A DNA stretch of 64,000 nucleotides from JBNPEO01 sp050490315 (lineage in GTDB: Bacteria > Actinomycetota > Actinomycetes > Actinomycetales > Micrococcaceae). Within the stretch, counting starts at the first letter, position 1. Each line of letters opens with the position of its first letter. The stretch covers positions 1 to 64,000 of the forward strand of contig NZ_JBNPEO010000005.1 in NCBI RefSeq assembly GCF_050490315.1. The letters run 5' to 3'. The notes under the pieces were generated by a model. That model did no database searches and was not told the origin of the DNA. It was given only the letters and a program-made list of their open reading frames with translations. Of this stretch, positions 31,838 through 40,903 are shown piece by piece. A program made the translations under genes and the position numbers.

Positions 31838-33619
31838 TTAGCTCTTGGGGAGCAGCCAGACAGCGGCGTTGGGATTGAGCACTGTCCCGCTTACTGCCGC
31901 GCTGTCGCTGGGCAAAAACACCGTAAATTCGGCCGGTAGCTCAACCGCGGTTGAGCCCAGATTCGCGAGCACCAAGAGCTTCCCGTTGGTAAAAGAAACC
32001 ACCCCAGCCGTAGGCGCATGCAAAGGCGACCACACCAAAATGCCCTTACCCAAAGCCCATTCCTGGCGCGCCTTGAGCGCCGCACGGTACATCTCCAGCG
32101 TGGAACCTACGACGCCGGACTGCAGCTGCGCGGCGTACTTGCGGAAGGTCTCTGGCTGGGGTAGCCATGGCGTGGCAGGTGCAGCGGACTGGGCGGGTGC
32201 CGCCGTCGTAGTTGTAGCGGTTGCAGCACCATCGGTGCCCGGTGTTGGAAGGCTGAAACCGTAGCCGGGTTCGTCCGGCGACCAGGGCAGCGGGACGCGG
32301 CAACCGTCCCGGCCTGTTTCTTTTCCCTTGGTCCGGAAAAACGAGGGGTCCTGACGGAACTCTGCCGGGAGCGTGGTGTGCTCGGGCAGGCCGAGTTCTT
32401 CGCCCTGGTAGATATATGCCGAGCCGGGCAAGGCGAACATCAACAAGCTTGCTGCGCGGCCGCGGTGCAGGCCCAGCGCTTCATCCGGTTGTTCCTCTTG
32501 GGCGGAAATACCGCGCGGATACGTGGTGGGGTCCTTCAGGCCAAAGCGGGATGTATGGCGCACCGAATCGTGGTTGGAAAGCACCCACGTGGTGGGTCGT
32601 TCAACCGTGGCGCTGGCGGCCAAAGATTCATCGATGCTTTTGCTCAGGCGCAGGGCGTCCCAGCCGGCAGTGAGATAGCCGAAGTTGAAGGCCTGTTGCA
32701 TTTCGTTATGACGCACGTAGCGCATCAGACGGGCCACAGGCTCTACCCATGCTTCGGCAACAAGCAGGCGGTCGCCGTCGTATTCGGCCAAAACCTTGTG
32801 CCACTCGCGGTAGATCTCGTGGACACCGTCCTGATCAAAGTACGGCGGCGCTTCTGGGGATTCCGGTGCTTCTTCTGCCGGGGCTGTTTCAGTTTTGCTG
32901 CCTTCCACCATGGCCACCTTGGCAGACCAATTGGGTAACCCGTCTGCCTTGATGAGCCCGTGAGCGACGTCTACGCGGAATCCGTCCACACCCTTGTCCA
33001 GCCAGAAGCGCAAAATGGCTTCGAATTCGGTGCGAACCTCGGGGTTGTGCCAATTGAGATCGGGCTGTTGGGAGGCAAAAATGTGGAGGTACCACTCACC
33101 GGGGGTACCGTCGGGCTCCACCACACGCGTCCAAGCAGGCCCACCGAAGATGGACTGCCAATCGTTCGGCGGCAGGGCGCCGTCGCCCTTTACCTTCCCA
33201 TCCAGGCCAGGGCGGAACATGTAGCGTTCGCGCGCGGGGGAACCGGGCGCGGCAGCGAGTGCCTCCTGGAACCATACGTGCTGGTCAGAGGTGTGGTTCG
33301 GGACCAGATCCACGATCACGCGCAGACCCAGTTCGCGGGCGCGGGTGCGCAAAGCGTCGAAGTCGTCGATCGTCCCGAAGAGCGGGTCCACCTGGCGGTA
33401 GTCTGCAACGTCATAGCCGGCGTCGGCCTGAGGGGAGCGGTAGAACGGGCTCAACCACACGGCGTCAACACCTAGCTCAGCGAGGTGGTCTAGGCGCGCA
33501 GTGATGCCGGGAAGGTCACCCATACCGTCCCCGTTGGCGTCAGAATATGAGCGCGGGTAGACCTGATAAATGACGGCGTCGTACCACCAGGGCTTTGCGG
33601 ACGCGGATGCTATTGGCAT
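31838..33619 (-). CDS. GH13 alpha-glucosidase / oligo-1,6-glucosidase type
   Basis: A 593-residue GH13 enzyme. It begins PWWYDAVIYQVYPRSY and shows the conserved regions: DLVPNHTS, the nucleophile Asp in GFRVDVAHG, the acid Glu in LLVAEAW and the SNHDSVRHT segment. Two low-complexity insertions are notable: a Glu/Pro-rich stretch near 245-260 and a Thr/Ala-rich stretch near 465-485. No signal peptide is seen, so it is cytoplasmic and hydrolyses imported oligosaccharides. The alpha-glucoside-type ABC importer to the right is the likely supplier, though the two are separated by the WXG100-like module. Exact linkage specificity is unknown. Confidence 0.93.
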   Translation of the reverse strand: MPIASASAKPWWYDAVIYQVYPRSYSDANGDGMGDLPGITARLDHLAELGVDAVWLSPFYRSPQADAGYDVADYRQVDPLFGTIDDFDALRTRARELGLRVIVDLVPNHTSDQHVWFQEALAAAPGSPARERYMFRPGLDGKVKGDGALPPNDWQSIFGGPAWTRVVEPDGTPGEWYLHIFASQQPDLNWHNPEVRTEFEAILRFWLDKGVDGFRVDVAHGLIKADGLPNWSAKVAMVEGSKTETAPAEEAPESPEAPPYFDQDGVHEIYREWHKVLAEYDGDRLLVAEAWVEPVARLMRYVRHNEMQQAFNFGYLTAGWDALRLSKSIDESLAASATVERPTTWVLSNHDSVRHTSRFGLKDPTTYPRGISAQEEQPDEALGLHRGRAASLLMFALPGSAYIYQGEELGLPEHTTLPAEFRQDPSFFRTKGKETGRDGCRVPLPWSPDEPGYGFSLPTPGTDGAATATTTTAAPAQSAAPATPWLPQPETFRKYAAQLQSGVVGSTLEMYRAALKARQEWALGKGILVWSPLHAPTAGVVSFTNGKLLVLANLGSTAVELPAEFTVFLPSDSAAVSGTVLNPNAAVWLLPKS

Positions 33620-33724
33620 GGCTGACCTTTCTGTCGCTGACCTCGCGCCCAGCCTATCCCGCCAGCCTTAAACGGCCCTTGGAGTTTGCAGTGGGCGCGT
33701 CACAAAAGCGCTGAGCTGTTGCAC

Positions 33725-35977
33725 TTAGTTCTGGGCAGGCTTGCTGAAGTCCGGGGCATCACGTTGGTCCTTGGCGAGTTCCGCGTAAACATTGAAGATC
33801 TCATTGACGGAGGAGTGTGTGACGGGTTTGGGCCCCTGAGTCACAGCGTCATTTTCGGCATTGACGATTGCCGCATCAACCGGCGGCTGGTACTTAGCTA
33901 GCCATTCTTTGGCTTGTTGGTCGCTGAGCTTGGAATCGCTGTTCACGCCCCCGGCCGGTGTTACAACATCAACACCTAAGGAGTGCCCCAGCGAGGCTGT
34001 AATGACCATTCGGAGATGAAGCTCTTGACTCTGAAGATTTGCGTTCGAGGCGGCTTTAGCATCGTCAGCATGGTGGGCCAACAAGGCGCTGATCCAATTG
34101 GGCTTACCGTGAACGCCTGCCGAGTTCAGGCCCAACCAGCTCACTTGCTGTTCTGGTGTCCGGGCCACAACAAAGCTCAGCAGCTTGCCCATCGGGATGT
34201 AACCCACGGCAGTTTTGACCACTACACCAGTGGCGGTAATTTGTTGGTCCTCAACCTCGGCCTGGTTGATGGGTTTGTCCTGGCTGGCGGCATCAACGAT
34301 GGTCCACAGCTGAACGCTTCGCTTGGCTGCTTCGATTTTGTCGCTAATGTTCATTGTTGATGACGCGTCTGCTGTAGAAGACGCATATTCGTCAGCAAGG
34401 CTTCGCATCAGACGTTCGCCGCGATCATGGTGCATAACGATTTTCACTAACCGGGTGAGCTCCTCACGTTCCACTCGTGGGGTGGTTCGTTGGGTGGCAT
34501 CGAACATTTGTCCGCTCACTGTTGTTCCGTTGGCGGACTTGTTCAGGGCGCTGAGTGTGGTTGCTGCAAGGCCGGGCACTTCAATGGCTACGGCGGTGGC
34601 CATAATTTCCCCTGCCTCGGGGGAATGCCCATCGATGACCGATGGATTGGCCAAAAGCGTCTGGATGATGTGGAAGGACATAACGGCCGTATTTTCACGT
34701 ATCTGGCCTTTATAGTTATTCGCAGAAACGGCCTGTTCGATCGACTGCCACAGGAGCGCGACCGAGACGAACTCATCTATGTTGCTGAAGTCTTGGGCAA
34801 ACCAATATTTGATTCGCTCTGCACCGATGTCACCGGATAGAAACTCCAGCGCGAGGTCCTTGATTGTGGCAACCCGGGTCAACAACGGTGCCATACCTTT
34901 AAGGATTTGGGTGTGGAGTGCCGCGCCATCCGTTCCGCTCCGTTGCCGGGCAAATTTGTCCAAGATTTCCGAAGCCACCATGACGGCCGAAGCGCCCATT
35001 GGCATGGTGCCAGTAAACAGCGCACCGAGCTCTGCCGGGCTGGCAGTTAGGCTCAGACGGCCCTTGGATTCACCGGTGATTGAGGAGAAGTACTTGCGTG
35101 CTGTTGTACTATCCCAGCTCTGAGTTCCCACTGCCAGGCCGTTCAACAGTACGGGCACCAAAGCCGAACCAAATTCCGTCCCGGCTTGGGAGTACTGAGC
35201 CAAAAGCGTTTTTAGGTCCAAGGTCTTTTTGGCCCCAAGTGACTCATAAAACGCGGACATGGTTTCAGGATCATCCGCATACGGCAAGAGCATGCCAACC
35301 AACTGTTCACCATAGGATTCGAAGTCCCCAGGGTGTTTCAGGAAGGCCTGTGCAGCAGTGGCTAAGGTGGTTCCTCTGGCTTGTGGGCTCAAGCCTTCCG
35401 GGTCGGCGATCCCAGCGTTAAGGAAAGCCTGACGGCGGCCCACATAAGGGTGGATGGCGTGTTGCACCAGTGCCTGCTCCAAGCGTTCGTCAGCTTCGAA
35501 CCGGCGTTGGCGCATGACGTCGAGGGAGCGCTCGCATTCCCACAGCTCGGTTTGTTTTTCTTCGTGCAGTGCCAAATCTGCAGATTTTGGTAGCGAAATG
35601 GAGTCCAAAAAGGCAATTGGAGGGGTGGCCGGGTTTGCCAGCAGCCAATTATTGGCCCCTTGTCTGCGGTCCAACAAGGTGCGGGATTCCACTTGGATCT
35701 TCTTCAATTCCTCGCCATAGCTGCGCAAAGCACTTTGCTGCTGGCTCACGGCCTCGGCAGCGGCACCCAACAACCCAGCCATGCGTTCCATTACTATGGA
35801 CCATGCCGTGGCAGAGCGCCCCTCCCAGATTGCTTGCACCTCCACAGGGAGTGCCCTGCAATTGCGTTGCGCCTGCTCAAGCGCTCCAACCCGGGCGTGG
35901 AGCGAAACCAGTGAACTTTCAATCTCGGCCGGGTTGTGGTCTCCCGGATTCTCAGCGGAAACAAGAACCGGCGCCAT
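33725..35977 (-). CDS. Large WXG/LXG-like protein, DUF6571-like, unknown function
   Basis: A 750-residue protein without signal peptide or transmembrane helix. The first 110 residues form a helical hairpin with VQAIWEGRSATAWSIVMERM, a W-x-G turn like that of ESX/LXG proteins. The body is alpha-helical and includes GAERIKYWFAQDFSNIDEFV and similar stretches that recall the actinobacterial DUF6571 family (from memory, not a search). No toxin or enzyme motif was found at the C-terminus. The start overlaps the stop of the upstream small gene (TAATG), so the two are coupled. A type VII-related or cell-surface role is possible. Confidence 0.55.
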   Translation of the reverse strand: MAPVLVSAENPGDHNPAEIESSLVSLHARVGALEQAQRNCRALPVEVQAIWEGRSATAWSIVMERMAGLLGAAAEAVSQQQSALRSYGEELKKIQVESRTLLDRRQGANNWLLANPATPPIAFLDSISLPKSADLALHEEKQTELWECERSLDVMRQRRFEADERLEQALVQHAIHPYVGRRQAFLNAGIADPEGLSPQARGTTLATAAQAFLKHPGDFESYGEQLVGMLLPYADDPETMSAFYESLGAKKTLDLKTLLAQYSQAGTEFGSALVPVLLNGLAVGTQSWDSTTARKYFSSITGESKGRLSLTASPAELGALFTGTMPMGASAVMVASEILDKFARQRSGTDGAALHTQILKGMAPLLTRVATIKDLALEFLSGDIGAERIKYWFAQDFSNIDEFVSVALLWQSIEQAVSANNYKGQIRENTAVMSFHIIQTLLANPSVIDGHSPEAGEIMATAVAIEVPGLAATTLSALNKSANGTTVSGQMFDATQRTTPRVEREELTRLVKIVMHHDRGERLMRSLADEYASSTADASSTMNISDKIEAAKRSVQLWTIVDAASQDKPINQAEVEDQQITATGVVVKTAVGYIPMGKLLSFVVARTPEQQVSWLGLNSAGVHGKPNWISALLAHHADDAKAASNANLQSQELHLRMVITASLGHSLGVDVVTPAGGVNSDSKLSDQQAKEWLAKYQPPVDAAIVNAENDAVTQGPKPVTHSSVNEIFNVYAELAKDQRDAPDFSKPAQN

Positions 35978-36300
35978 TAGGACATTGCCTGAACTTGGCC
36001 CAGCCCGCTTCTCGCTGCAGGCAATGAGTAGGAAGCATCCCCAGACGCAGGGCCTTCAGTGGACGCGTAGCTGACCGCCGCTTCCCGGACATCGCGCGCG
36101 ATCGACATAAACTCGTCGCCGAAGTTCTTCAGGGTTGTGTCCGTGAGCTCTCCGGAAGTGCGGACGGAATTGGCGATTGAGAGCGACCTTGACTCGTCAA
36201 GCGTGAAAGGCAGGAAGCAGCCCAACAACATGGCAATGGACTCGATCTGCCCTGCCTTGGCGCTGAGAGAGCGGTAATCAACCGTGAATGATGTCCCCAT
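35977..36300 (-). CDS. Small WXG100-like helical protein
   Basis: A 107-residue protein (MGTSFTVDYRSLSAK) predicted as a helical hairpin with a flexible tail: helices at about 9-27 and 53-80 separated by a loop. The size and order before a much larger coupled protein resemble the small partner of ESX/LXG pairs, although the central W-x-G is not kept. The stop and the next start share one base. The LacI-controlled ABC operon is transcribed divergently, 254 bp away. No secretion ATPase is nearby. Confidence 0.55.
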   Translation of the reverse strand: MGTSFTVDYRSLSAKAGQIESIAMLLGCFLPFTLDESRSLSIANSVRTSGELTDTTLKNFGDEFMSIARDVREAAVSYASTEGPASGDASYSLPAARSGLGQVQAMS

Positions 36301-36438
36301 AAAAGTTATGGTGCCAGCCGCCGAGCCTGTGGTGAAGTCGAAAATCGTCGCCTGTGGATAACTCGCTGCTATTAGCCCAAGGTTTCACTTTGGTAACTAG
36401 TTGTTAACTTGATGCAGGAACCTCTTGCGTTGCAGCTA

Positions 36439-36452
36439 CGTAAGCGCTTACG
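36439..36452. promoter_or_regulatory. LacI-family operator before the ABC importer
   Basis: CGTAAGCGCTTACG is a perfect 14-bp palindrome with the AGCGCT centre typical of LacI/GalR operators. It lies about 100 bp upstream of the binding-protein gene, and the operon ends with a LacI-family gene. The rest of the 254-bp region shows no other clear site. Confidence 0.8.
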
Positions 36453-36554
36453 CTGGCCAATACTAAGGCTCGGTTCAGCGGTCTTGCAGTCAGCACTCAG
36501 GAAGTAGTGCAAGGGATCCGCTAGCCAGCACTAATGACAAAGGAGTCAGCCCCG

Positions 36555-37907
36555 ATGAAATTCAGAACCAAACCCACCATGATGCTTCCCCTGGCCGCCG
36601 TCGGAGCGCTTGCTTTGGCAGTCAGTGGATGTAGTGGTGATACCACAAGCAGCGGTTCCAGCGCCGGTAGTGATGATTGCTCGGCATACAGCAGCTACGG
36701 CAAGCACGACGGAAAAACCGTTTCCGTTTACTCCACCATCGTGGACGTAGAAGCCACCAACCTTGAAGAGTCTTGGTCACAGTTTGAGAAGTGCACCGGA
36801 ATCACCATCAAGTATGAAGGTTCCAAAGAATTTGAAACCCAGATCGGTGTTCGTGCCAAAGCTGGCACTGCTCCGGACGTTGCAATCTTCCCGCAGCCCG
36901 GGTTGATGGCAGATCAAGCCAAGGCCGGCTACCTCAAGCCCGCACCTCAGGCAGTCTCTGACTTGGTAGACAAGAACTGGTCCGCAGACTGGAAGAAGTA
37001 CGGCACTGTTGACGGAACCTTCTACACCGCACCCATGCTTGCTAACGTCAAGGGCTACGTCTGGTACTCACCCAAGACTTTCAAGGACAACGGCTGGGAA
37101 ATCCCCAAGACCTGGGATGACATGGTCTCCTTGACCAAAAAGATTGCTGACGAAGGCAAAATGAAGCCTTGGTGCGTTGGCTTCGAGTCCGGTGAAGCAA
37201 CCGGCTGGCCGGGCACCGACTGGGTTGAGGACGCTGTTCTGCGCGAATCCGGCCCCGAGGTTTACGACCAGTGGGTATCTCACGAGATCCCGTTCAACGA
37301 CCCCAAGATTGTTTCAGCCTTTGACAAGGTTGGTTCCATCATCCTGGACCCGAAGAACGTTAACGGTGGCTTTGGTGACGTCCGTTCAATCTTGACCACA
37401 GGCTTCGCTCAGGCGGGCCAGCCGGTTCTGGATGGCACTTGCGCCATGCACCACCAAGCAAACTTCCAGGCATCCAACTGGCCGGAAGGCACCAAGGTTG
37501 CTGAAGACGGCGACGTCTGGGCATTCATGGCACCGCCAATGGACGAGTCCAAGGGCCAAGCCATCACCGGTGGTGGCGAAATGGTTGGCGCGTACAAAGA
37601 CACTGAAGAAGTTAAGTCCTTCTTGGCTTACATGGCCAGCGCAGACTTCGCTAATAACCGCGTTAAGCTCGGCGGCGTGATCAGCGCAAACAAGGGCTTG
37701 GACGCCAACAACGCTCAGACCGCATTGGACAAGGCATCTATCAAGCTGCTCCAGGACCCTAAGACGGTCTTCCGCTTCGACGCATCTGACCTGATGCCCG
37801 GTGCAGTTGGTTCCAACTCGTTCTGGAAGGGCATTGTCTCCTGGGTCAATGGCACCCCCACCAGCAAGGTCGTTGACCAGATTGAGTCCAGCTGGCCTAA
37901 GAAGTAG
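36555..37907 (+). CDS. ABC transporter sugar-binding lipoprotein
   Basis: A 450-residue family 1 solute-binding protein from ATG 36555, nine bases behind AAAGGAG. A lipoprotein signal ends in the lipobox LAVSGC, with the Cys at about residue 26. A Ser/Gly linker then leads into the binding fold. Segments such as GTAPDVAIFPQPG and WYSPKTFKDNGWEIPKTWDDM resemble AglE-type alpha-glucoside-binding proteins. It captures sugar outside the membrane for the two permeases that follow. A hairpin after its stop probably sets a higher level for this protein than for the permeases. Confidence 0.92.
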   Translation: MKFRTKPTMMLPLAAVGALALAVSGCSGDTTSSGSSAGSDDCSAYSSYGKHDGKTVSVYSTIVDVEATNLEESWSQFEKCTGITIKYEGSKEFETQIGVRAKAGTAPDVAIFPQPGLMADQAKAGYLKPAPQAVSDLVDKNWSADWKKYGTVDGTFYTAPMLANVKGYVWYSPKTFKDNGWEIPKTWDDMVSLTKKIADEGKMKPWCVGFESGEATGWPGTDWVEDAVLRESGPEVYDQWVSHEIPFNDPKIVSAFDKVGSIILDPKNVNGGFGDVRSILTTGFAQAGQPVLDGTCAMHHQANFQASNWPEGTKVAEDGDVWAFMAPPMDESKGQAITGGGEMVGAYKDTEEVKSFLAYMASADFANNRVKLGGVISANKGLDANNAQTALDKASIKLLQDPKTVFRFDASDLMPGAVGSNSFWKGIVSWVNGTPTSKVVDQIESSWPKK

Positions 37908-37925
37908 CTGTTCGGTCAATTCTTT

Positions 37926-37954
37926 GAGGCCCGGGGTCTAGTACCCCGGGCCTC
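37926..37954 (+). terminator. Intercistronic hairpin after the binding-protein gene
   Basis: Perfect 12-base arms, GAGGCCCGGGGT and its complement, around a five-base loop (CTAGT), in the 70-bp gap between binding-protein and permease genes. No T-run follows, so partial termination or 3'-end protection of the upstream message is more likely than a full stop. Confidence 0.75.
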
Positions 37955-37978
37955 GCCCCTACCTCAGGAGCTGTAGTT

Positions 37979-38944
37979 ATGGGCATCGTTTTTGACAAAC
38001 TTTTCCAAGTCCTTCTGGCGCTGGTGATCTTCGCGGCAGTAATCGTTGTGATCGTTTTAGCCGTTGGTGTGCTTCCCAAGCGCATCCGCGAAAAGGGATT
38101 TATCGTAGCGTTTTTGGGCCCAGCACTTCTGCTGTTGGCCGTAGGCCTGATCTGGCCAGCCATCCAAACTGCGTACCTCTCTTTGACCAACTCCAGCGGA
38201 AAAGTAGTTGGTTTAGACAACTTCGTATGGATTTTCACCCAGCCTGAAGCGCTGGTCACTCTACGCAACACCCTCATCTGGACAGTTATTGTCCCCCTTT
38301 TCTCCACCGGAATTGGCCTCGCCTACGCAGTCTTTATTGACAAGGCTCGCGGCGAAAAAATCCTCAAAGCACTCGTCTTTATGCCGATGGCCATCTCCTT
38401 CGTGGGCGCCGGTATCATTTGGAAGCTCGTTTACGACTACCGCGGCGAGGGCATTGCTCAGACTGGTCTTTTGAACCAGTTGCGCAGCCTAGTTGGTGCC
38501 AAGCCATTGCAGTTCCTGCTGGACGCGCCAGGCAACACCTTTTTCCTCATTGCAGTGATGGTGTGGATCCAGACAGGATTCGCCATGGTGGTACTTTCCG
38601 CCGCCATTAAGGGCATCCCCGCGGACCTCGTGGAAGCTTCACGCTTGGACGGCGCCAACGCCCTGCAGCAGTTCCGCAACATCACCATTCCCGGCATTCG
38701 TGGGTCCTTGGTGGTGGTGGTCACCACCATCACTATTGGCACGCTGAAAGTGTTCGACATTGTCCGCACCATGACGGCCGGTAACTACGAAACCTCTGTG
38801 GTGGCCAACGAGATGTACACCCAGGCGTTCCGTGCCGGTGAACCAGGACGCGGTGCGGCGCTAGCCCTAGTGCTGTTCCTCTTGGTCTTGCCAGTGGTCA
38901 TTTACAACGCGCGAGTTCTGCGCAAGCAGAGGGAGATCCGATGA
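37979..38944 (+). CDS. ABC sugar permease, MalF/AglF type
   Basis: A 321-residue inner-membrane permease with about seven helices including an extra N-terminal one (about 10-28). The EAA loop that contacts the ATPase is visible as EASRLDGANALQQFRNITIP. The fold and gene order match the first permease of alpha-glucoside importers (AglF, ThuF). ATG 37979 has AGGAG eight bases upstream. It overlaps the second permease gene by four bases. No ATPase gene is in the operon, so a shared MsmK-like subunit must be supplied from elsewhere. Confidence 0.92.
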   Translation: MGIVFDKLFQVLLALVIFAAVIVVIVLAVGVLPKRIREKGFIVAFLGPALLLLAVGLIWPAIQTAYLSLTNSSGKVVGLDNFVWIFTQPEALVTLRNTLIWTVIVPLFSTGIGLAYAVFIDKARGEKILKALVFMPMAISFVGAGIIWKLVYDYRGEGIAQTGLLNQLRSLVGAKPLQFLLDAPGNTFFLIAVMVWIQTGFAMVVLSAAIKGIPADLVEASRLDGANALQQFRNITIPGIRGSLVVVVTTITIGTLKVFDIVRTMTAGNYETSVVANEMYTQAFRAGEPGRGAALALVLFLLVLPVVIYNARVLRKQREIR

Positions 38945-39846
38945 GCACCGTCACTGAAGAACCGCAGGTGATGCGCCGTGTGCGCAACCGGCTTACCTCC
39001 CGTTGGGCCACCGTTGCTGCAGTACTGATCGCCGCTGTATGGACCATTCCAACCTTCGGGTTGTTCGTTTCATCCTTTAGGCCCGCGGCCATGCAACAAG
39101 GCCCGCGCTCTAATGGTTGGTGGAATGCCTTCACCGATTGGCAGTTCACGTTCAAGAACTACGCTGACGTTTTGTCCTCTGCCAGCTCGCAGTCGCCTAA
39201 CCTGGGTCAGTACTTCTTGAACTCTCTAGCCATTGTTATTCCGGCAACGATTTTCCCGCTGGTGCTCGCTGCAATGGCCGCGTACATGTTCTGCTGGGGC
39301 AAGTTCAAGGGCAAGGACACACTGTTCATTTTGGTCTTCGCCTTGCAAATTGTGCCCTTGCAGATGGCTTTGATTCCGTTGCTTCAGCTCTTCACACAAG
39401 TGTTGAAGTTGCCGGGTGGGTCATACCTGCAGTTGTGGATTGCGCACACCATCTTTGCCCTTCCACTGGCTACCTTCCTACTTCACAACTTCATCTCAGA
39501 GATTCCCGGCGAAGTTATTGAAGCTGCACGTGTTGATGGTGCCGGTCACGCCACGATCTTCTTCCGTGTGATCCTTCCGCTCTCCGTTCCGGCACTTGCA
39601 TCCTTTGGTATTTTCCAGTTCCTATGGGTCTGGAATGACCTGCTTGTGGCCTTGGTGTTCTCCGGAGGAACCTCAGACGTTGCGCCCATAACGCAGCGTT
39701 TGGCTGAGCTTTCCGGTACCCGAGGCAACAAGGATTACCTGCTGCCAGCGGCGGCGTTCACCTCAATCATTGTTCCGCTGTTGGTCTTCTTCGGCTTGCA
39801 GCGTTACTTTGTTCGTGGGCTACTGGCAGGTGGCCTCAAGGGGTGA
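38941..39846 (+). CDS. ABC sugar permease, MalG/AglG type
   Basis: A 301-residue permease with six expected helices. The EAA motif is EAARVDGAGHATIFFRVILP. Further marks are the early PTFGLFVSSFRP stretch and the C-terminal FFGLQRYFVRGLLAGGLKG, the usual ending of this family. It pairs with the previous permease to form the channel. It overlaps that gene by four bases, and the LacI gene starts six bases after its stop, so all four genes appear to be one operon. Confidence 0.93.
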   Translation: MSTVTEEPQVMRRVRNRLTSRWATVAAVLIAAVWTIPTFGLFVSSFRPAAMQQGPRSNGWWNAFTDWQFTFKNYADVLSSASSQSPNLGQYFLNSLAIVIPATIFPLVLAAMAAYMFCWGKFKGKDTLFILVFALQIVPLQMALIPLLQLFTQVLKLPGGSYLQLWIAHTIFALPLATFLLHNFISEIPGEVIEAARVDGAGHATIFFRVILPLSVPALASFGIFQFLWVWNDLLVALVFSGGTSDVAPITQRLAELSGTRGNKDYLLPAAAFTSIIVPLLVFFGLQRYFVRGLLAGGLKG

Positions 39847-39852
39847 TGTGCC

Positions 39853-40863
39853 ATGTCCGGAATTGAGGACGTGGCGCGTGCCTTAGGGGTTTCCACGGCC
39901 ACGGTATCCCGTTCCATTCGCGGCTTACCTGGGGTTTCTGAAAAAACGCGACGGCGCGTTATGGCGACCGTCGACGAGCTTGGTTACGTCCCGTCGTCGT
40001 CCGCTTCAGGGCTGGCGACGGGGCGGACCCGCACCATCGGTGTGCTGGAACCTTTTGTAAACCGCTGGTTTTTTGCCAAGGCGATTGAAGGCGCTGACAA
40101 ACAGCTCCAAGCCCACGGCTACAACCTGATGCTCTTCAACTTGGGCGGTCAGGGCAGCGACAGGTCTCGGCTATTCAACAAAGCCATGGTTCAGAAGCAG
40201 ATCGACGCCCTTTTGGTGCTGTGTATGGCGCTAAACCCAGAAGAGCTAGAGCATATGCGCGACATTGACCTGCCCATGGTGGTGGTGGGTGGTTTTGCCG
40301 AGCACTGCCCTTACATAGGTATCGACGATTACGCGGCGGCCTCGGTTGCTGTGAATCACTTGGTGGATTTGGGCCACCAGCGAATCGCCTTCCTGCACGG
40401 TCAAGATGAGCGAGAGTTCAACTTCACTGTGGCCAGGGCACGCGGTCAGGCCTTTGAAGACGTGATGGTTCGTCACGATTTGGAGATCAGGCCTGAGTGG
40501 GACGAAACCGGCGACTACACCATGCAAAGCGGCTGGAAAGCTTTCGAGCGGTTGTGGGCCAGACCCGGCGAAAAACCCACCGCCATTTTTTGTACCTCGG
40601 ACGAGATGGCCATGGGAGTGATGTTCGCTGCAGCCCGGGCCGGGATTTTGGTACCTGGCCAGTTGTCGGTGATCGGTATGGACAATCACGAATTCGCTGA
40701 AGCTCTGGGCCTGAGCACTGTGGAGCAACGCCCGGAAGTACAAGGCGAGATGGCCACGAAAATGGTCCTTGCAGAGCTGGCTGGCCACACTGGGAGCATC
40801 AAAACAGTGATAGCCCCGCACCGGCTTCTAGCAAGAAGTACGACGGCGCCTCCCGGACTTTAG
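39853..40863 (+). CDS. LacI-family repressor of the ABC importer
   Basis: A 336-residue LacI/GalR regulator. The N-terminal HTH (IEDVARALGVSTATVSRSIRG) and hinge helix (SSSASGLATGRT) are followed by a periplasmic-binding-type effector domain. That domain has the GYNLMLFN, HLVDLGHQRIAFLHG and FCTSDEMAMGVMFAA segments. It is the last gene of the importer operon, and the AGCGCT palindrome at 36439-36452 is the probable operator, giving autoregulation. The inducer is probably an alpha-linked glucoside or oligosaccharide. Confidence 0.93.
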   Translation: MSGIEDVARALGVSTATVSRSIRGLPGVSEKTRRRVMATVDELGYVPSSSASGLATGRTRTIGVLEPFVNRWFFAKAIEGADKQLQAHGYNLMLFNLGGQGSDRSRLFNKAMVQKQIDALLVLCMALNPEELEHMRDIDLPMVVVGGFAEHCPYIGIDDYAAASVAVNHLVDLGHQRIAFLHGQDEREFNFTVARARGQAFEDVMVRHDLEIRPEWDETGDYTMQSGWKAFERLWARPGEKPTAIFCTSDEMAMGVMFAAARAGILVPGQLSVIGMDNHEFAEALGLSTVEQRPEVQGEMATKMVLAELAGHTGSIKTVIAPHRLLARSTTAPPGL

Positions 40864-40903
40864 TTCGCAGCGTTACGGTTCGGCTTCGCGCGGGCGGGTG
40901 CGG

